From CAYMQB01 sp964392665 (GTDB lineage Bacteria > Hydrothermota > E44-bin80), in NCBI GenBank assembly GCA_964392665.1, contig CAYMQB010000004.1, forward strand, positions 33,689 to 97,688: a stretch of 64,000 bases of DNA, given 5' to 3'. This document shows, piece after piece, positions 33,841 to 42,302 of the stretch. A model generated the notes under the pieces. That model was not told where the DNA came from, did no database searches, and was given only the letters and a program-made list of their open reading frames with translations. Position 1 is the first letter of the stretch; each line of letters begins with the position of its first letter. A program made the translations under genes and the position numbers.

Positions 33841-35685
33841 ATGAAAAACCACAAATATAACTTCTTGACAACTTCGTTAACAATTCTCATTTGTCTTTCT
33901 TCCCTATTCTTGATATCCGGATGTACTCCAAAAAGAATAACTACACAAGCCGAAGAGCAAGAATTGTCCATTCAGAAAATCACTTTTGTTGGTGCAAACT
34001 CCATAAGCGAGAAACAATTAAAGAAGGCGATGAAGATAATACAAGAGGGTGATATCTATGATGAATACAAAGTGAAGGTTGCCCTTGATAATGTTCTGTC
34101 ATACTATAGAATGAAAGGATTTTTCTCTGCAAAGATCATTGCTAAAAAGGGGGAGTTTGACCCTGAAAAAAATGTTATCAATCTCTATTTCACAATCGAT
34201 GAAGGTCAAAGAGCGATTATAAAATCCATTACCTTCGTTGGAAATGAAACTATAGCTGAAAGCAAATTAATGAAAACAATTATCATAAGAAAAGGAGAAC
34301 CTTTCGATTATCTTAAAATTTTCACCTCTAGATATAATCTTACTTCTATGTATGCACAAAAAGGATTCATATATGCTGAAGTCAAAACCCCCCGGGAAGA
34401 TGTTTTTCTTATCGACAATAATCTTACTTTCACCATCGAAGAAGGTAAAAAGGTTTTTGTGAAGGACATAAAAATTTTCGGGAATAAATCAGTAAGAAGT
34501 AAAATAATAAAGAGAGAAATACTCTTGAGACCCGGGGATGTTTACTCTCCTCTAAAGGTTTATTCCTCACAGCAAAAGATATATGCGACAGGGCTCTTCT
34601 ATGATGTGAAGTCAGAAATTGAAGGCACCAAGGACGGAAAGGATAAAGTCACAGTCATCTTCAAGGTCATTGAGGGAAAAACAAAGTGGTTTGCCTTTGG
34701 AACAGCATTTCAAACACCGAATAGAATAACAATGAATCTGGGTTGGGGTAACGATAACCTTCTCGATAATAATCAATCCATTAATGCTGATTACACATAC
34801 ACATTCAACTTCAGAAAGGAAGAGTGGGGAAATCTAAACATTAATTATACGGAACCATATCTCTTTAGTATGCCGGTAAGATTCGGTTTGAATCTTTACA
34901 ATGAAAGAGAAGTTACAACAAAAACAGAGAATGCAAATAGTTCTCAATATTTTGGCAACATATATGGAATAAACTCTAGAATTGGATATTCGATCAATCT
35001 ATACACCGATGTAACAGCGGAATTAAAGTTTAAGAAGGCTTTGATAAATATCATAGGTGATTACAAACCAGAAGAAAATATATTGACAAATTCTATACTC
35101 CTGTCATACTTAAGGGACACAAGAGATAATATCTTTAATCCTCGCAAGGGATTGCTCTCACTAACTTCTGCCGAATTTGCAGGTGGCATTCTTAAGGGAG
35201 ATAATCATTTTATAAGATATATCCAGGATTTAAGCCTTTACAGAAGGTTTACTAAACGCTCAGTAATGGCGTCGAATTTGAAAATGGGATATACCGTAAC
35301 ATTAAGTTCCAACACAGGAACTTCAATTTCAGTAGATGAAAGATTCGAACTTGGAGGTGCGAGCTCCCTGAGAGGTTACAGTCAAAGCTCAATAGGTACT
35401 CCAGACATAAGAGGAAAACACAGCGGTATTTACCTTTTAAACGGAGGAGAAGAATTCAGATTTCCCATTTACAAACTTCTTGGCGGTGCGGCTTTCATTG
35501 ATTGGGGTGGATTGTGGTTGAATAAAGAAGATATAAACTTGAAAAGCATAAAAGTCGGAATAGGTTTTGGCATACGATACAACACAGTTATCGGTCCCGT
35601 AAGACTCGATTATGGGTATAGGTTAACCGATAGAACAAAAACCTACAAGGGTAATGTATACTTTGCTTTGGGTAATGCGTACTAA
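33841..35685 (+). CDS. Omp85-family outer membrane protein with three POTRA-like repeats and a lipobox-like N-terminus
   Basis: A 614-residue protein. The N-terminal signal ends in LISGC with Cys at 28, a lipoprotein-like cleavage site that is unusual for a transmembrane barrel. Three POTRA-like repeats follow (about residues 42-120, 120-200 and 200-280), e.g. IQKITFVGANSISEKQLKKA, IKSITFVGNETIAESKLMKT and VKDIKIFGNKSVRSKIIKRE. From about 290 comes a beta-barrel with FELGGASSLRGYSQSSIGTP and a closing RLDYGYRLTDRTK. With TamB directly downstream it may be a TamA/BamA equivalent that helps insert outer-membrane proteins. Canonical BamA has five POTRAs, so TamA-like is a better fit. Confidence 0.87.
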   Translation: MKNHKYNFLTTSLTILICLSSLFLISGCTPKRITTQAEEQELSIQKITFVGANSISEKQLKKAMKIIQEGDIYDEYKVKVALDNVLSYYRMKGFFSAKIIAKKGEFDPEKNVINLYFTIDEGQRAIIKSITFVGNETIAESKLMKTIIIRKGEPFDYLKIFTSRYNLTSMYAQKGFIYAEVKTPREDVFLIDNNLTFTIEEGKKVFVKDIKIFGNKSVRSKIIKREILLRPGDVYSPLKVYSSQQKIYATGLFYDVKSEIEGTKDGKDKVTVIFKVIEGKTKWFAFGTAFQTPNRITMNLGWGNDNLLDNNQSINADYTYTFNFRKEEWGNLNINYTEPYLFSMPVRFGLNLYNEREVTTKTENANSSQYFGNIYGINSRIGYSINLYTDVTAELKFKKALINIIGDYKPEENILTNSILLSYLRDTRDNIFNPRKGLLSLTSAEFAGGILKGDNHFIRYIQDLSLYRRFTKRSVMASNLKMGYTVTLSSNTGTSISVDERFELGGASSLRGYSQSSIGTPDIRGKHSGIYLLNGGEEFRFPIYKLLGGAAFIDWGGLWLNKEDINLKSIKVGIGFGIRYNTVIGPVRLDYGYRLTDRTKTYKGNVYFALGNAY

Positions 35686-35686
35686 G

Positions 35687-38600
35687 ATGAGAAAAAGAAA
35701 AATATTGTGGCCCATTTTTTCAATTCTAATTCTTTTGTCTCTAATACTCACAATTTTCTCTTTTCTAGCAACGAGAAGCGATATAGTAAAAACAAAGATT
35801 GAAGATGTATTCAAGAACATCGTTGAATCCAATCTCAATGTAAAAGTCGAAATTAAACAAACGGAAGGTAATATTCTAACCGGTTATACTTTTTATGACA
35901 TAAAAATCTACGATAAGAATACTATTCAAGTTGGGAGTGCAAAAAAGGTCACAATTGAATTTAATCTTTTTTCAATGTTAAAGCGTGTAAAAACCGTTAA
36001 AAGGATTCTCATTTACGAACCCTGTTTCGACTTTAGAGAAATATCTTCCAATTTGATTAAAAGGAAAGTGACTGAAAAAGAAGACAAAGCTAAGGGAAAT
36101 CAAACAGGAAATATCATCTCGCTACAGAACATATCCATTGTAAAGGGGGAGATCAGACTAAAATCAAAGGACAGGACTTACACATTTAATAATGTAAATA
36201 TGGATGGGAAAATACTCCTTATGCCTAACAAGAAAGTGGTATACATAAATAAGTGCAATGCAGGAATAAAAGATATAACTGACATAAAGTCTTTCACAAG
36301 CACATTCATTTTCAAGGACGATATTATTAGTTTTCTTGACTGCATCCTTAAAACGTCAAATTCTTCCATATACATTTCAGGAAATCTTTTTGATAACGAA
36401 AAACCCCTTATCCTGAATATTGTAACAATTTCCTTGGACGAATTCTTAAGGGCATTTACTAATTCTAACGAAACTATCAAAGGTAACCTAACGGGTAAAT
36501 TGAAACTTGAGGGAAAAGCTGACGATATTAAAGCTCAAACCAATATGTCAATAAAGAACTTAACCTATAACGAAGATACTGTTAAAATGGTTTCCCTTAG
36601 CGCATCCTTAAGAAAAAGCAAATTACTCATAAATCAACTAAGCATGCAATCCTCTCATGGAAACTTAGAACTAACTGGAACCTATGATACCAAAAGTAGA
36701 GATTTCGAAATCGCTTCTAATGTGGAGAATCTAATCATTGATAAAATCCTTACAGCCTTCGGCAAGAAATGGAACGCAAAAATATCAGGAGAAATCAAGC
36801 TAACGTGTGAAAACGTTCAAGACCATCGAAAACAAAAAACTAAATTCCAGGCTCATCTTGAAAACAGCTACATCAAAAATATTATATTCGATTCGTTGAA
36901 TGCAGATTTAGAAATAAAGAAGGGTGTAATAGTTGCCAAAAAACTCGACCTATACAGTAATGTGGAAAGACTGAAATTAAACGGAACGTGGGGAGATGAC
37001 AAAGACCTGACAATAAACGCCAACCACTTCAATATTTCGCCAATTCTTGAACTCTTTGGAATTACCGATATAAGGGGATTCCTCACTATGGAGGGCTACT
37101 ACAAGGAAACGGGGGGAAAAAGACGTGCAAAAGCAAATATAGTATACTCCAATCCTGCCTTCAAAACCTTAAAAGCACAAAATATACGCGCCTCGATTAA
37201 CTTCGGAATTTCAAATGCTCATTCTGACATAACAATAAGCAATTTTGATATGATAAACACACATCTTGATAACCTCACACTTTCCATAGAATCAGATTCT
37301 ATCATAAGGGCTTTCTCTATTTCTTCGGAAGGTAAGGATATGGATCTTAGTGCCGATGTGAATCTGAAAAGCGAAGATGGTAAAACCTTCTTTTTAATCG
37401 ACACAATAAATTTTAGATACAAAAAAGCAGAAATTAAGAATAGAAAAATCCTTAAACTCGAGCTAACAAAACAAGAACTAAAAATGAATGATGCTGAGTT
37501 GTTTATCGCCAACATACCAATATCAACGTCACTTAATGTAAGCAAAAATATGGATTACAAAATCTTAATATCTGGTGATAGTCTTGATCTCAGAATCATT
37601 TCAGAGCTTTTGAAGATGAAGAAAGATATCGGTGGAACATTGGATTTTATGCTAACGGGAGAAGGAAATTTCCGGGAACCGGCACTAAGTCTAAGCCTAA
37701 ATGTAAATGACTTTTTTCTGGAAGAAATGTTTGCAGATAAAATGATAGGGGAATTTGATTATTCAAATGATGAAATAAGGATAAATTCCTTCAGGATTCT
37801 AAAAGCTGATCAAATCTCCGAAGCAAAGGCAACAATTCCCTTAGATATTTTCAGGAAAGGTAAAAACAGCAATAGTAAAATAGATTTCGTGATCACGGCA
37901 AAAGACCTCGGCGACTGGATCTTCTATCCCTTCGAGAGATTTTGCCACTATGAAGGAGGAAAGGTTTACGGAACAATAAGAGGAAAAGGAACTCTTGCAA
38001 AAATTGACCTGAAGGGAGACCTGAGACTGTATTCCACGAATCTATACATACCTTTTCTTGGATTGAGACTGAAGAACACAGATGGATATTTTCAACTCTC
38101 AGAACACGGTATAGTGACAAAAAAGATTCATTCAACTGTTGAAGACGGATATTTGAACCTTTCTGGAAAAGTCGATTTCCGCGGTATCAAGCCTAAAACC
38201 ATAGACCTGACAATTTCTGGAAAACATATACCACTTGAAGGCTTTAAGGACATTTATCTTATTGTTAATCCAGAAATGAAACTACAGGGTCCTTTCGCAC
38301 GACTCTTACTAACGGGGAAAGTAAACGTAGAAAAAGGTGATATCACAATTCCATTCCGAAGAAGAAGCGAAAAGGGAATAAAAAAAGGGGATTTCTCCTA
38401 CGATGTGGTAATCTCTGCAGAAGAAGGTGATGTCTGGCTTAAAAACGAAGATGTTGACGTGGAGCTAAATGGCAAAGTATATGCAAAAGGAACAGGAAAC
38501 GCACCTCAACTTTCGGGTACGTTTGAAACAAAAAGGGGATTCATATATTATCTCGACCACACTTTTTCAATAGACAGAGGAGTTTTTGATTTCACAAATT

Positions 38601-39154
38601 CTCCCGAGTTGAATCCAGAGATAGATCTTCGCGCACAGACAAAAGTACGCTACACATACTCACCGGACAAAAACTCCAACCCGCGTGATACAACGACAAT
38701 AGTCTACTTGAATGTTGCAGGAACAATGCAGGAACCAAATTTCAGTCTAACTTCTCTGAATTCCTCGCTCACCGAGGAGAATATAATTCTCCTCTTGAGC
38801 TTGAATGTGATATCGTTAGAGGACATTACTTCCCTGGCAAATGTTGGCAGTCTTTCTGACAGGGCAGCCAGTTACTGGATAAGACAGACTCTACTGCGTG
38901 AATTTCAATCAAGCCTTGGAATCGATGCTATCGACCTTGAAACGAAACTTATCGGACCTCAGAAGACAGCAAAATTAACAGTTGGAAAATACGTTTCAAA
39001 AGACCTTTATCTCGGAGTCACGCACGATATCTTTGCAGCCTCCAAGGATGAGTTAGAAATTGAATACAAAATATGGAAAGGCAGTTATATTGTCGGTCAA
39101 AGAAACGAGGACGGAAATTATAATTTAGGTATTAAATTTAAATTTAGATACTAA
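35687..39154 (+). CDS. tamB: TamB-like translocation and assembly module protein (DUF490/AsmA-like)
   Basis: A 1155-residue protein. Seen: an N-terminal membrane anchor (ILWPIFSILILLSLILTIFS) and a very long series of beta-strands of the AsmA/TamB groove type. The C-terminal DUF490 region has FETKRGFIYYLDHTFSIDRG and the final VGKYVSKDLYLGVTHDIF. TamB spans the periplasm and is thought to carry lipids or to help outer-membrane protein assembly with its Omp85 partner. Start choice: the ATG at 35687 is 1 bp after the upstream stop and begins the anchor. An upstream in-frame ATG at 35654 adds 11 residues inside the previous gene. Cotranscribed with the Omp85 gene. Confidence 0.9.
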   Translation: MRKRKILWPIFSILILLSLILTIFSFLATRSDIVKTKIEDVFKNIVESNLNVKVEIKQTEGNILTGYTFYDIKIYDKNTIQVGSAKKVTIEFNLFSMLKRVKTVKRILIYEPCFDFREISSNLIKRKVTEKEDKAKGNQTGNIISLQNISIVKGEIRLKSKDRTYTFNNVNMDGKILLMPNKKVVYINKCNAGIKDITDIKSFTSTFIFKDDIISFLDCILKTSNSSIYISGNLFDNEKPLILNIVTISLDEFLRAFTNSNETIKGNLTGKLKLEGKADDIKAQTNMSIKNLTYNEDTVKMVSLSASLRKSKLLINQLSMQSSHGNLELTGTYDTKSRDFEIASNVENLIIDKILTAFGKKWNAKISGEIKLTCENVQDHRKQKTKFQAHLENSYIKNIIFDSLNADLEIKKGVIVAKKLDLYSNVERLKLNGTWGDDKDLTINANHFNISPILELFGITDIRGFLTMEGYYKETGGKRRAKANIVYSNPAFKTLKAQNIRASINFGISNAHSDITISNFDMINTHLDNLTLSIESDSIIRAFSISSEGKDMDLSADVNLKSEDGKTFFLIDTINFRYKKAEIKNRKILKLELTKQELKMNDAELFIANIPISTSLNVSKNMDYKILISGDSLDLRIISELLKMKKDIGGTLDFMLTGEGNFREPALSLSLNVNDFFLEEMFADKMIGEFDYSNDEIRINSFRILKADQISEAKATIPLDIFRKGKNSNSKIDFVITAKDLGDWIFYPFERFCHYEGGKVYGTIRGKGTLAKIDLKGDLRLYSTNLYIPFLGLRLKNTDGYFQLSEHGIVTKKIHSTVEDGYLNLSGKVDFRGIKPKTIDLTISGKHIPLEGFKDIYLIVNPEMKLQGPFARLLLTGKVNVEKGDITIPFRRRSEKGIKKGDFSYDVVISAEEGDVWLKNEDVDVELNGKVYAKGTGNAPQLSGTFETKRGFIYYLDHTFSIDRGVFDFTNSPELNPEIDLRAQTKVRYTYSPDKNSNPRDTTTIVYLNVAGTMQEPNFSLTSLNSSLTEENIILLLSLNVISLEDITSLANVGSLSDRAASYWIRQTLLREFQSSLGIDAIDLETKLIGPQKTAKLTVGKYVSKDLYLGVTHDIFAASKDELEIEYKIWKGSYIVGQRNEDGNYNLGIKFKFRY

Positions 39155-39262
39155 CTTCCCGATACAATATAAATATCATAGAATAAAATTGCCGAAAAAT
39201 TAGTTTGAAATCCCTGTTCGAATAAATTCTTTTAAATTAGAGGAAACAAGTTAGCTGAACAT

Positions 39263-39643
39263 TCATCCTGTGAGGAAATAATCTGATAGAATTTTCTTGT
39301 GGTCAAAGGTTATATCTCCTGGCAAAGAACCTTCCAAAAACAGACTTAATTTTTTAGCATCATCGCCAGCTCTCGGTGTTCCTTTCCCGGTAGCTGTAAA
39401 CACAACTGAAACGGTATGTCCCCTCGGATCCCTAGCTGGATCAGAATATACATGAAACTGTCTTAAGTTATGCAAAGAAAGATTGGTTTCTTCCTTCATT
39501 TCTCTTCTTACGGCATCTTCAACGGTTTCACCTTCATCAACAAAACCACCCGGAATTGCCCAACCATAAGGAGGATTCTTTCTCCTAATTAGAACAACTT
39601 TGCCATCAATTTCTATTATACAGTCAACCGTCAATCTTATCAT
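39263..39643 (-). CDS. NUDIX hydrolase
   Basis: A 126-residue hydrolase. Seen: the complete NUDIX box GGFVDEGETVEDAVRREMKE plus ET immediately after, at residues 32-53, preceded by IRRKNPPYGWAIP. Catalytic acids are REMKEET. The pattern (RDPRGHTVSVVFTATGKGTP downstream) is typical of ADP-ribose pyrophosphatase or Nudt-like 'house-cleaning' enzymes that cleave nucleoside diphosphates linked to another moiety. Its ATG overlaps the stop of the DnaA-C-like gene by 4 bp. The specific substrate is not shown. Confidence 0.93.
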   Translation of the reverse strand: MIRLTVDCIIEIDGKVVLIRRKNPPYGWAIPGGFVDEGETVEDAVRREMKEETNLSLHNLRQFHVYSDPARDPRGHTVSVVFTATGKGTPRAGDDAKKLSLFLEGSLPGDITFDHKKILSDYFLTG

Positions 39644-39915
39644 AACGGTAGGGTCTTTTCAAATCTCTTAACAGCCATAGAAATAATAGTATAATCCATA
39701 TAAAATAATTCTCCTATCTCGTTTAAGGATAAATCAGTGAACTTCCGAAGAAAATATAGCGTTAACTGACGGTAAATATTCCCTCTCTTTTTTCCAAGTA
39801 TTTCTTTCTTCTTTATAGCAAATATTTGTGAAATTTCGCTGATTATTTCTTCTGCATCAAATGACTCTCTAAATCTAGTTTCTTTAATTTTCCTACCCCG
39901 TTGTTCATGGCTCAA
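39640..39915 (-). CDS. Stand-alone DnaA C-terminal-like DNA-binding protein
   Basis: A 91-residue protein. The whole length matches the DnaA domain IV (helix-turn-helix) pattern: IISEISQIFAIKKKEILGKK is the first helices, and GNIYRQLTLYFLRKFTDLSL with NEIGELFYMDYTIISMAVKR is the HTH region. In DnaA this domain binds DnaA boxes (TTATNCACA). No AAA+ part is present. Similar isolated or C-terminal copies occur in REP-associated transposases, but no transposase remains here. It sits with 4 bp overlaps between the outer-membrane gene and the NUDIX gene, so the three are cotranscribed. A regulatory role is inference. Confidence 0.8.
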   Translation of the reverse strand: MSHEQRGRKIKETRFRESFDAEEIISEISQIFAIKKKEILGKKRGNIYRQLTLYFLRKFTDLSLNEIGELFYMDYTIISMAVKRFEKTLPL

Positions 39916-41294
39916 AAAGTGAAATTGAGAGCTGAGTAAACTGCATTATCTGTTTCTTTGCTTTTTGTGGGGCTGCCCAGGGGTTTTGTTTCTTTGTTTA
40001 CATATGCAATATCAATCTTGAAGGGTAACGATAGTCCAGTCCCAAGTGTTATACTCCTCGAATTTCGCTCATCGTTTTCCACGTTTCTGTCTGGATCTTC
40101 TTTATCAGTAACATAGCCGACTCTAAGGCTCATAATACTTAAATCTAACTCAGCACCGAAGCGTATACTCCACATGTTGGAATCCATGGTTTCTCGATTG
40201 CCTAAATTGTCAGTCAAAGATTGGTTTCTAATGTTAGCTTGGATTCCTGGTGTCAGAAAAGGTAAAGCATAACTTACACCAAAACCTAAATTGGTGACGG
40301 ACAGGTAATTATCGACACCAAGCAATAAACTATCATTGATTGTTGTATGGATTTTTCTGTATCTAATGTTGCCCACTGCTCTCATTGGAGTGAGAATTGA
40401 AGAAAAAAGTACTTTTGAATCGAAGTCGAAATTCATATTGTTCACATCTCCAGATTCGATGCTTACATTTCCAACAGTGGTTCTGCCAGAAAGCGATGAT
40501 GATATTCCACCGAATCTAACGCCTAATTTCAGCAATCCCGGAATACGTGAAATACTCTGGACACCCATCGAGAAAACATTTCCCTGAAATGATTGCTTAT
40601 ACCAGGAATCCTCTAAATCCGCACCCGGAAATGCCATTCCAACAACAATACCAACATCGAACATTGGTGAAAGGTGCATTGCACCTCCCAACTCAAAACC
40701 CTTAAGGGAAGCATTCATTTCACTACTGTCCTGCTTATTCGCATATGTTATCTTGCCGAATCCAGCTGCTGCACCAGTGCTGTATACGCCGAAATCCTTT
40801 GAGAACAGAATATTTGCCAAAGGCATCGATACCTTATCTTCCCTGTCCCAGCTTTCATACCTGGAATTTGATGAAGAGTATGCGCCACTACCACCGATTG
40901 CGAAACCATCCTCGGTTCTATAATTGAATTTCACACCTGCTGGAATACCATACTCCGATGAAAATGTATTAACTCCCGTCCCTAAGTCAATCAGGGCAGA
41001 AAAAAAATCTAGATATGGAAGATTAACCCCCCAGTAACTCACCTCGGGCTCTCCGGTTCCACTGGAATCCGAATTACTAATGTTACCACGTGTTATATAC
41101 GCTTCAATGCTCGACTCTACTTCGTCCCTATAGAATCCTGCAACGTTCTTACCGTAATCAAAAAGATTAACCCTGTTTGTCTCATCTTCAACAATAAGTT
41201 CAAGCGAACCCATTCCTATAATGCGAACGGATGTTGCTCTAACATTGCTGATAATTAGGAAAAAAGCAAAACCTGCGATTATAATTTTTCTCAT
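39912..41294 (-). CDS. Probable outer-membrane beta-barrel protein
   Basis: A 460-residue protein with a signal peptide (MRKIIIAGFAFFLIISNVRA). It consists of alternating short beta-strands rich in Gly and aromatic residues across its length (GFAIGGSGAYSSSNSRYESW, TVGNVSIESGDVNNMNFDFD and others). It ends in NAVYSALNFTF, a C-terminal aromatic residue as in barrel proteins. I recognise no precise family; a conserved-barrel/OmpL/PorV-like protein is possible. Start choice: the ATG at 41294 is preceded by GGGAGTG; the in-frame start at 41369 would put 25 poorly charged residues ahead of the signal peptide. Its stop overlaps the DnaA-C-like gene by 4 bp. Confidence 0.78.
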   Translation of the reverse strand: MRKIIIAGFAFFLIISNVRATSVRIIGMGSLELIVEDETNRVNLFDYGKNVAGFYRDEVESSIEAYITRGNISNSDSSGTGEPEVSYWGVNLPYLDFFSALIDLGTGVNTFSSEYGIPAGVKFNYRTEDGFAIGGSGAYSSSNSRYESWDREDKVSMPLANILFSKDFGVYSTGAAAGFGKITYANKQDSSEMNASLKGFELGGAMHLSPMFDVGIVVGMAFPGADLEDSWYKQSFQGNVFSMGVQSISRIPGLLKLGVRFGGISSSLSGRTTVGNVSIESGDVNNMNFDFDSKVLFSSILTPMRAVGNIRYRKIHTTINDSLLLGVDNYLSVTNLGFGVSYALPFLTPGIQANIRNQSLTDNLGNRETMDSNMWSIRFGAELDLSIMSLRVGYVTDKEDPDRNVENDERNSRSITLGTGLSLPFKIDIAYVNKETKPLGSPTKSKETDNAVYSALNFTF

Positions 41295-41611
41295 ATTCAC
41301 TCCCGGTATAATGTTTACTATAGATGATTCCGCAGATTTTAGAATACGATAAAAGAATTTAAAAGACAATTTTTTCGATTAACTAACAAGCCAGTTTTGG
41401 ATGTCTTTGCTCTGATGTATGAATAACAATAAAAGCATTATACCAGATTAAGTTACCAAATGCAACAAAAATATAAGAGTAATTGTTTCTTACCGAATAT
41501 GTAGCTACTAACCTGTTTACATCTGAAAAAGAAATTTGACATAAGCTCTTGACAAGAAGCATTTATTGTGTTATATTAACGAAAACTTGTTGAAAGGAGG
41601 TGTAATGATCT
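41295..41611. promoter_or_regulatory. Divergent promoter region between outer-membrane operon and rpsP operon
   Basis: This 317-bp gap has two promoter-like sites and no gene. Minus strand: -35 TTGTCT (41364-41369), 17 bp, -10 TATTCT (41341-41346). Plus strand: -35 TTGACA (41549-41554), 17 bp, -10 TATATT (41572-41577). The middle is AT-rich with no repeat I could match elsewhere. Confidence 0.6.
41549..41577 (+). promoter_or_regulatory. Promoter of the rpsP operon
   Basis: TTGACA (41549-41554) and TATATT (41572-41577) are 17 bp apart, a near-consensus sigma-70 type promoter. The leader is about 28 nt and has a strong AGGAGGTG at 41595-41602. Confidence 0.7.
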
Positions 41612-41622
41612 TTGGCAGTTAG
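41605..41622 (+). other. Five-codon minicistron overlapping the rpsP start
   Basis: An ATG at 41605 lies 3-4 bp after AGGAGGTG and reads ATG ATC TTT GGC AGT TAG, ending 8 bp inside rpsP. The rpsP start is a TTG at 41612 in a different frame, further from the ribosome-binding site (9 bp). Ribosomes starting at the ATG would stop within six codons. It may tune rpsP expression; this is inference. Confidence 0.4.
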
Positions 41623-41917
41623 AATACGATTACGGAGAATTGGGAGCAAGAAAAAACCTTATTACAGAATTGTCGTAGCTGATGCAAGAAATTCTCGAAA
41701 TGGAAAGTTTATAGAAAATATCGGTCACTACGATCCGCGAAATAAGGACGATATTGTTTTCGATATTAAGAAAGCTGAAGATTGGCAGAAAAAGGGAGCT
41801 CAATTTTCAAATACAGTTAAGGGTCTATACAAGAAACTGAAAAGACAACAAGAACCCGAGAAGGATGAAACGAAAAAGACAAAGCGCACACCGGAAAAAA
41901 CGGAAAAGGAGGACTAA
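41612..41917 (+). CDS. rpsP: 30S ribosomal protein bS16
   Basis: A 101-residue protein with MAVRIRLRRIGSKKKPYYRI at its start and VVADARNSRNGKFIENIGHY, both diagnostic for bS16. The last 20 residues are a Lys/Glu-rich extension. Start is TTG, supported by the strong AGGAGGTG at 9 bp and by alignment of MAVRIRLRR to the family N-terminus. It is the first gene of an operon with khpA, trmD, rplS, rnhB and yraN, the order found in many bacteria. It is part of the 30S subunit and binds 16S rRNA. Confidence 0.97.
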   Translation: MAVRIRLRRIGSKKKPYYRIVVADARNSRNGKFIENIGHYDPRNKDDIVFDIKKAEDWQKKGAQFSNTVKGLYKKLKRQQEPEKDETKKTKRTPEKTEKED

Positions 41918-41920
41918 GGG

Positions 41921-42151
41921 ATGAAAGACCTGGTAGAGCGTATTGCTAAGTCACTTGTCGATTTTCCAGAAATGGTCAAAGTTACGGAAATTCAAGGTGA
42001 AAAAACGACGGTTTTTGAACTGAGGGTTGGTTCCGGAGATCTAGGTAAGATCATTGGTAAAGAAGGAAGAACTGCCAAAGCGATAAGAACCATTATTACT
42101 GCTGCATCAATGAAATCAGGAAAAAGAGCTGTTCTTGAAATCCTTGAATAA
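41921..42151 (+). CDS. khpA: KH-domain RNA-binding protein KhpA
   Basis: A 76-residue protein consisting of one KH domain. Seen: LVERIAKSLVDFPEMVKVTE, then the GxxG loop in LGKIIGKEGRTAKAIRTIIT. This matches KhpA (YlqC), a small RNA chaperone that pairs with KhpB/Jag and affects cell division and translation. It lies 3 bp after rpsP. In most bacteria rimM follows, but here it does not. Confidence 0.93.
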   Translation: MKDLVERIAKSLVDFPEMVKVTEIQGEKTTVFELRVGSGDLGKIIGKEGRTAKAIRTIITAASMKSGKRAVLEILE

Positions 42152-42271
42152 ATGCCAGTAATTGATAGAGAAAAACTCACTAAATTTATTATTAGGATAA
42201 CTGTATTGGAGCAGTTTCTTCTCTTTAAAAACAAGTCATATAATAGAGAATTTTATGTAGCGAAGTTATAA
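42152..42271 (+). CDS. Possible 39-residue ORF in the usual position of rimM
   Basis: An ATG immediately follows the khpA stop (TAA ATG), and the frame is open for 39 codons (MPVIDREKLTKFII at the start, REFYVAKL at the end) to a TAA at 42269-42271. It bears no resemblance to the 16S rRNA processing factor RimM, whose gene normally occupies this place. No ribosome-binding site is seen. It may be noncoding chance or a short coupled peptide. Confidence 0.25.
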   Translation: MPVIDREKLTKFIIRITVLEQFLLFKNKSYNREFYVAKL

Positions 42272-42302
42272 GTAAGTTATTGTTGACTACAGGTTTTACA
42301 AT

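Noticed and set aside
41295..41369. Extended N-terminus of the barrel protein
   Set aside because: The added residues precede a clear signal peptide and overlap the minus-strand promoter; the ATG at 41294 has its own GGGAGTG.
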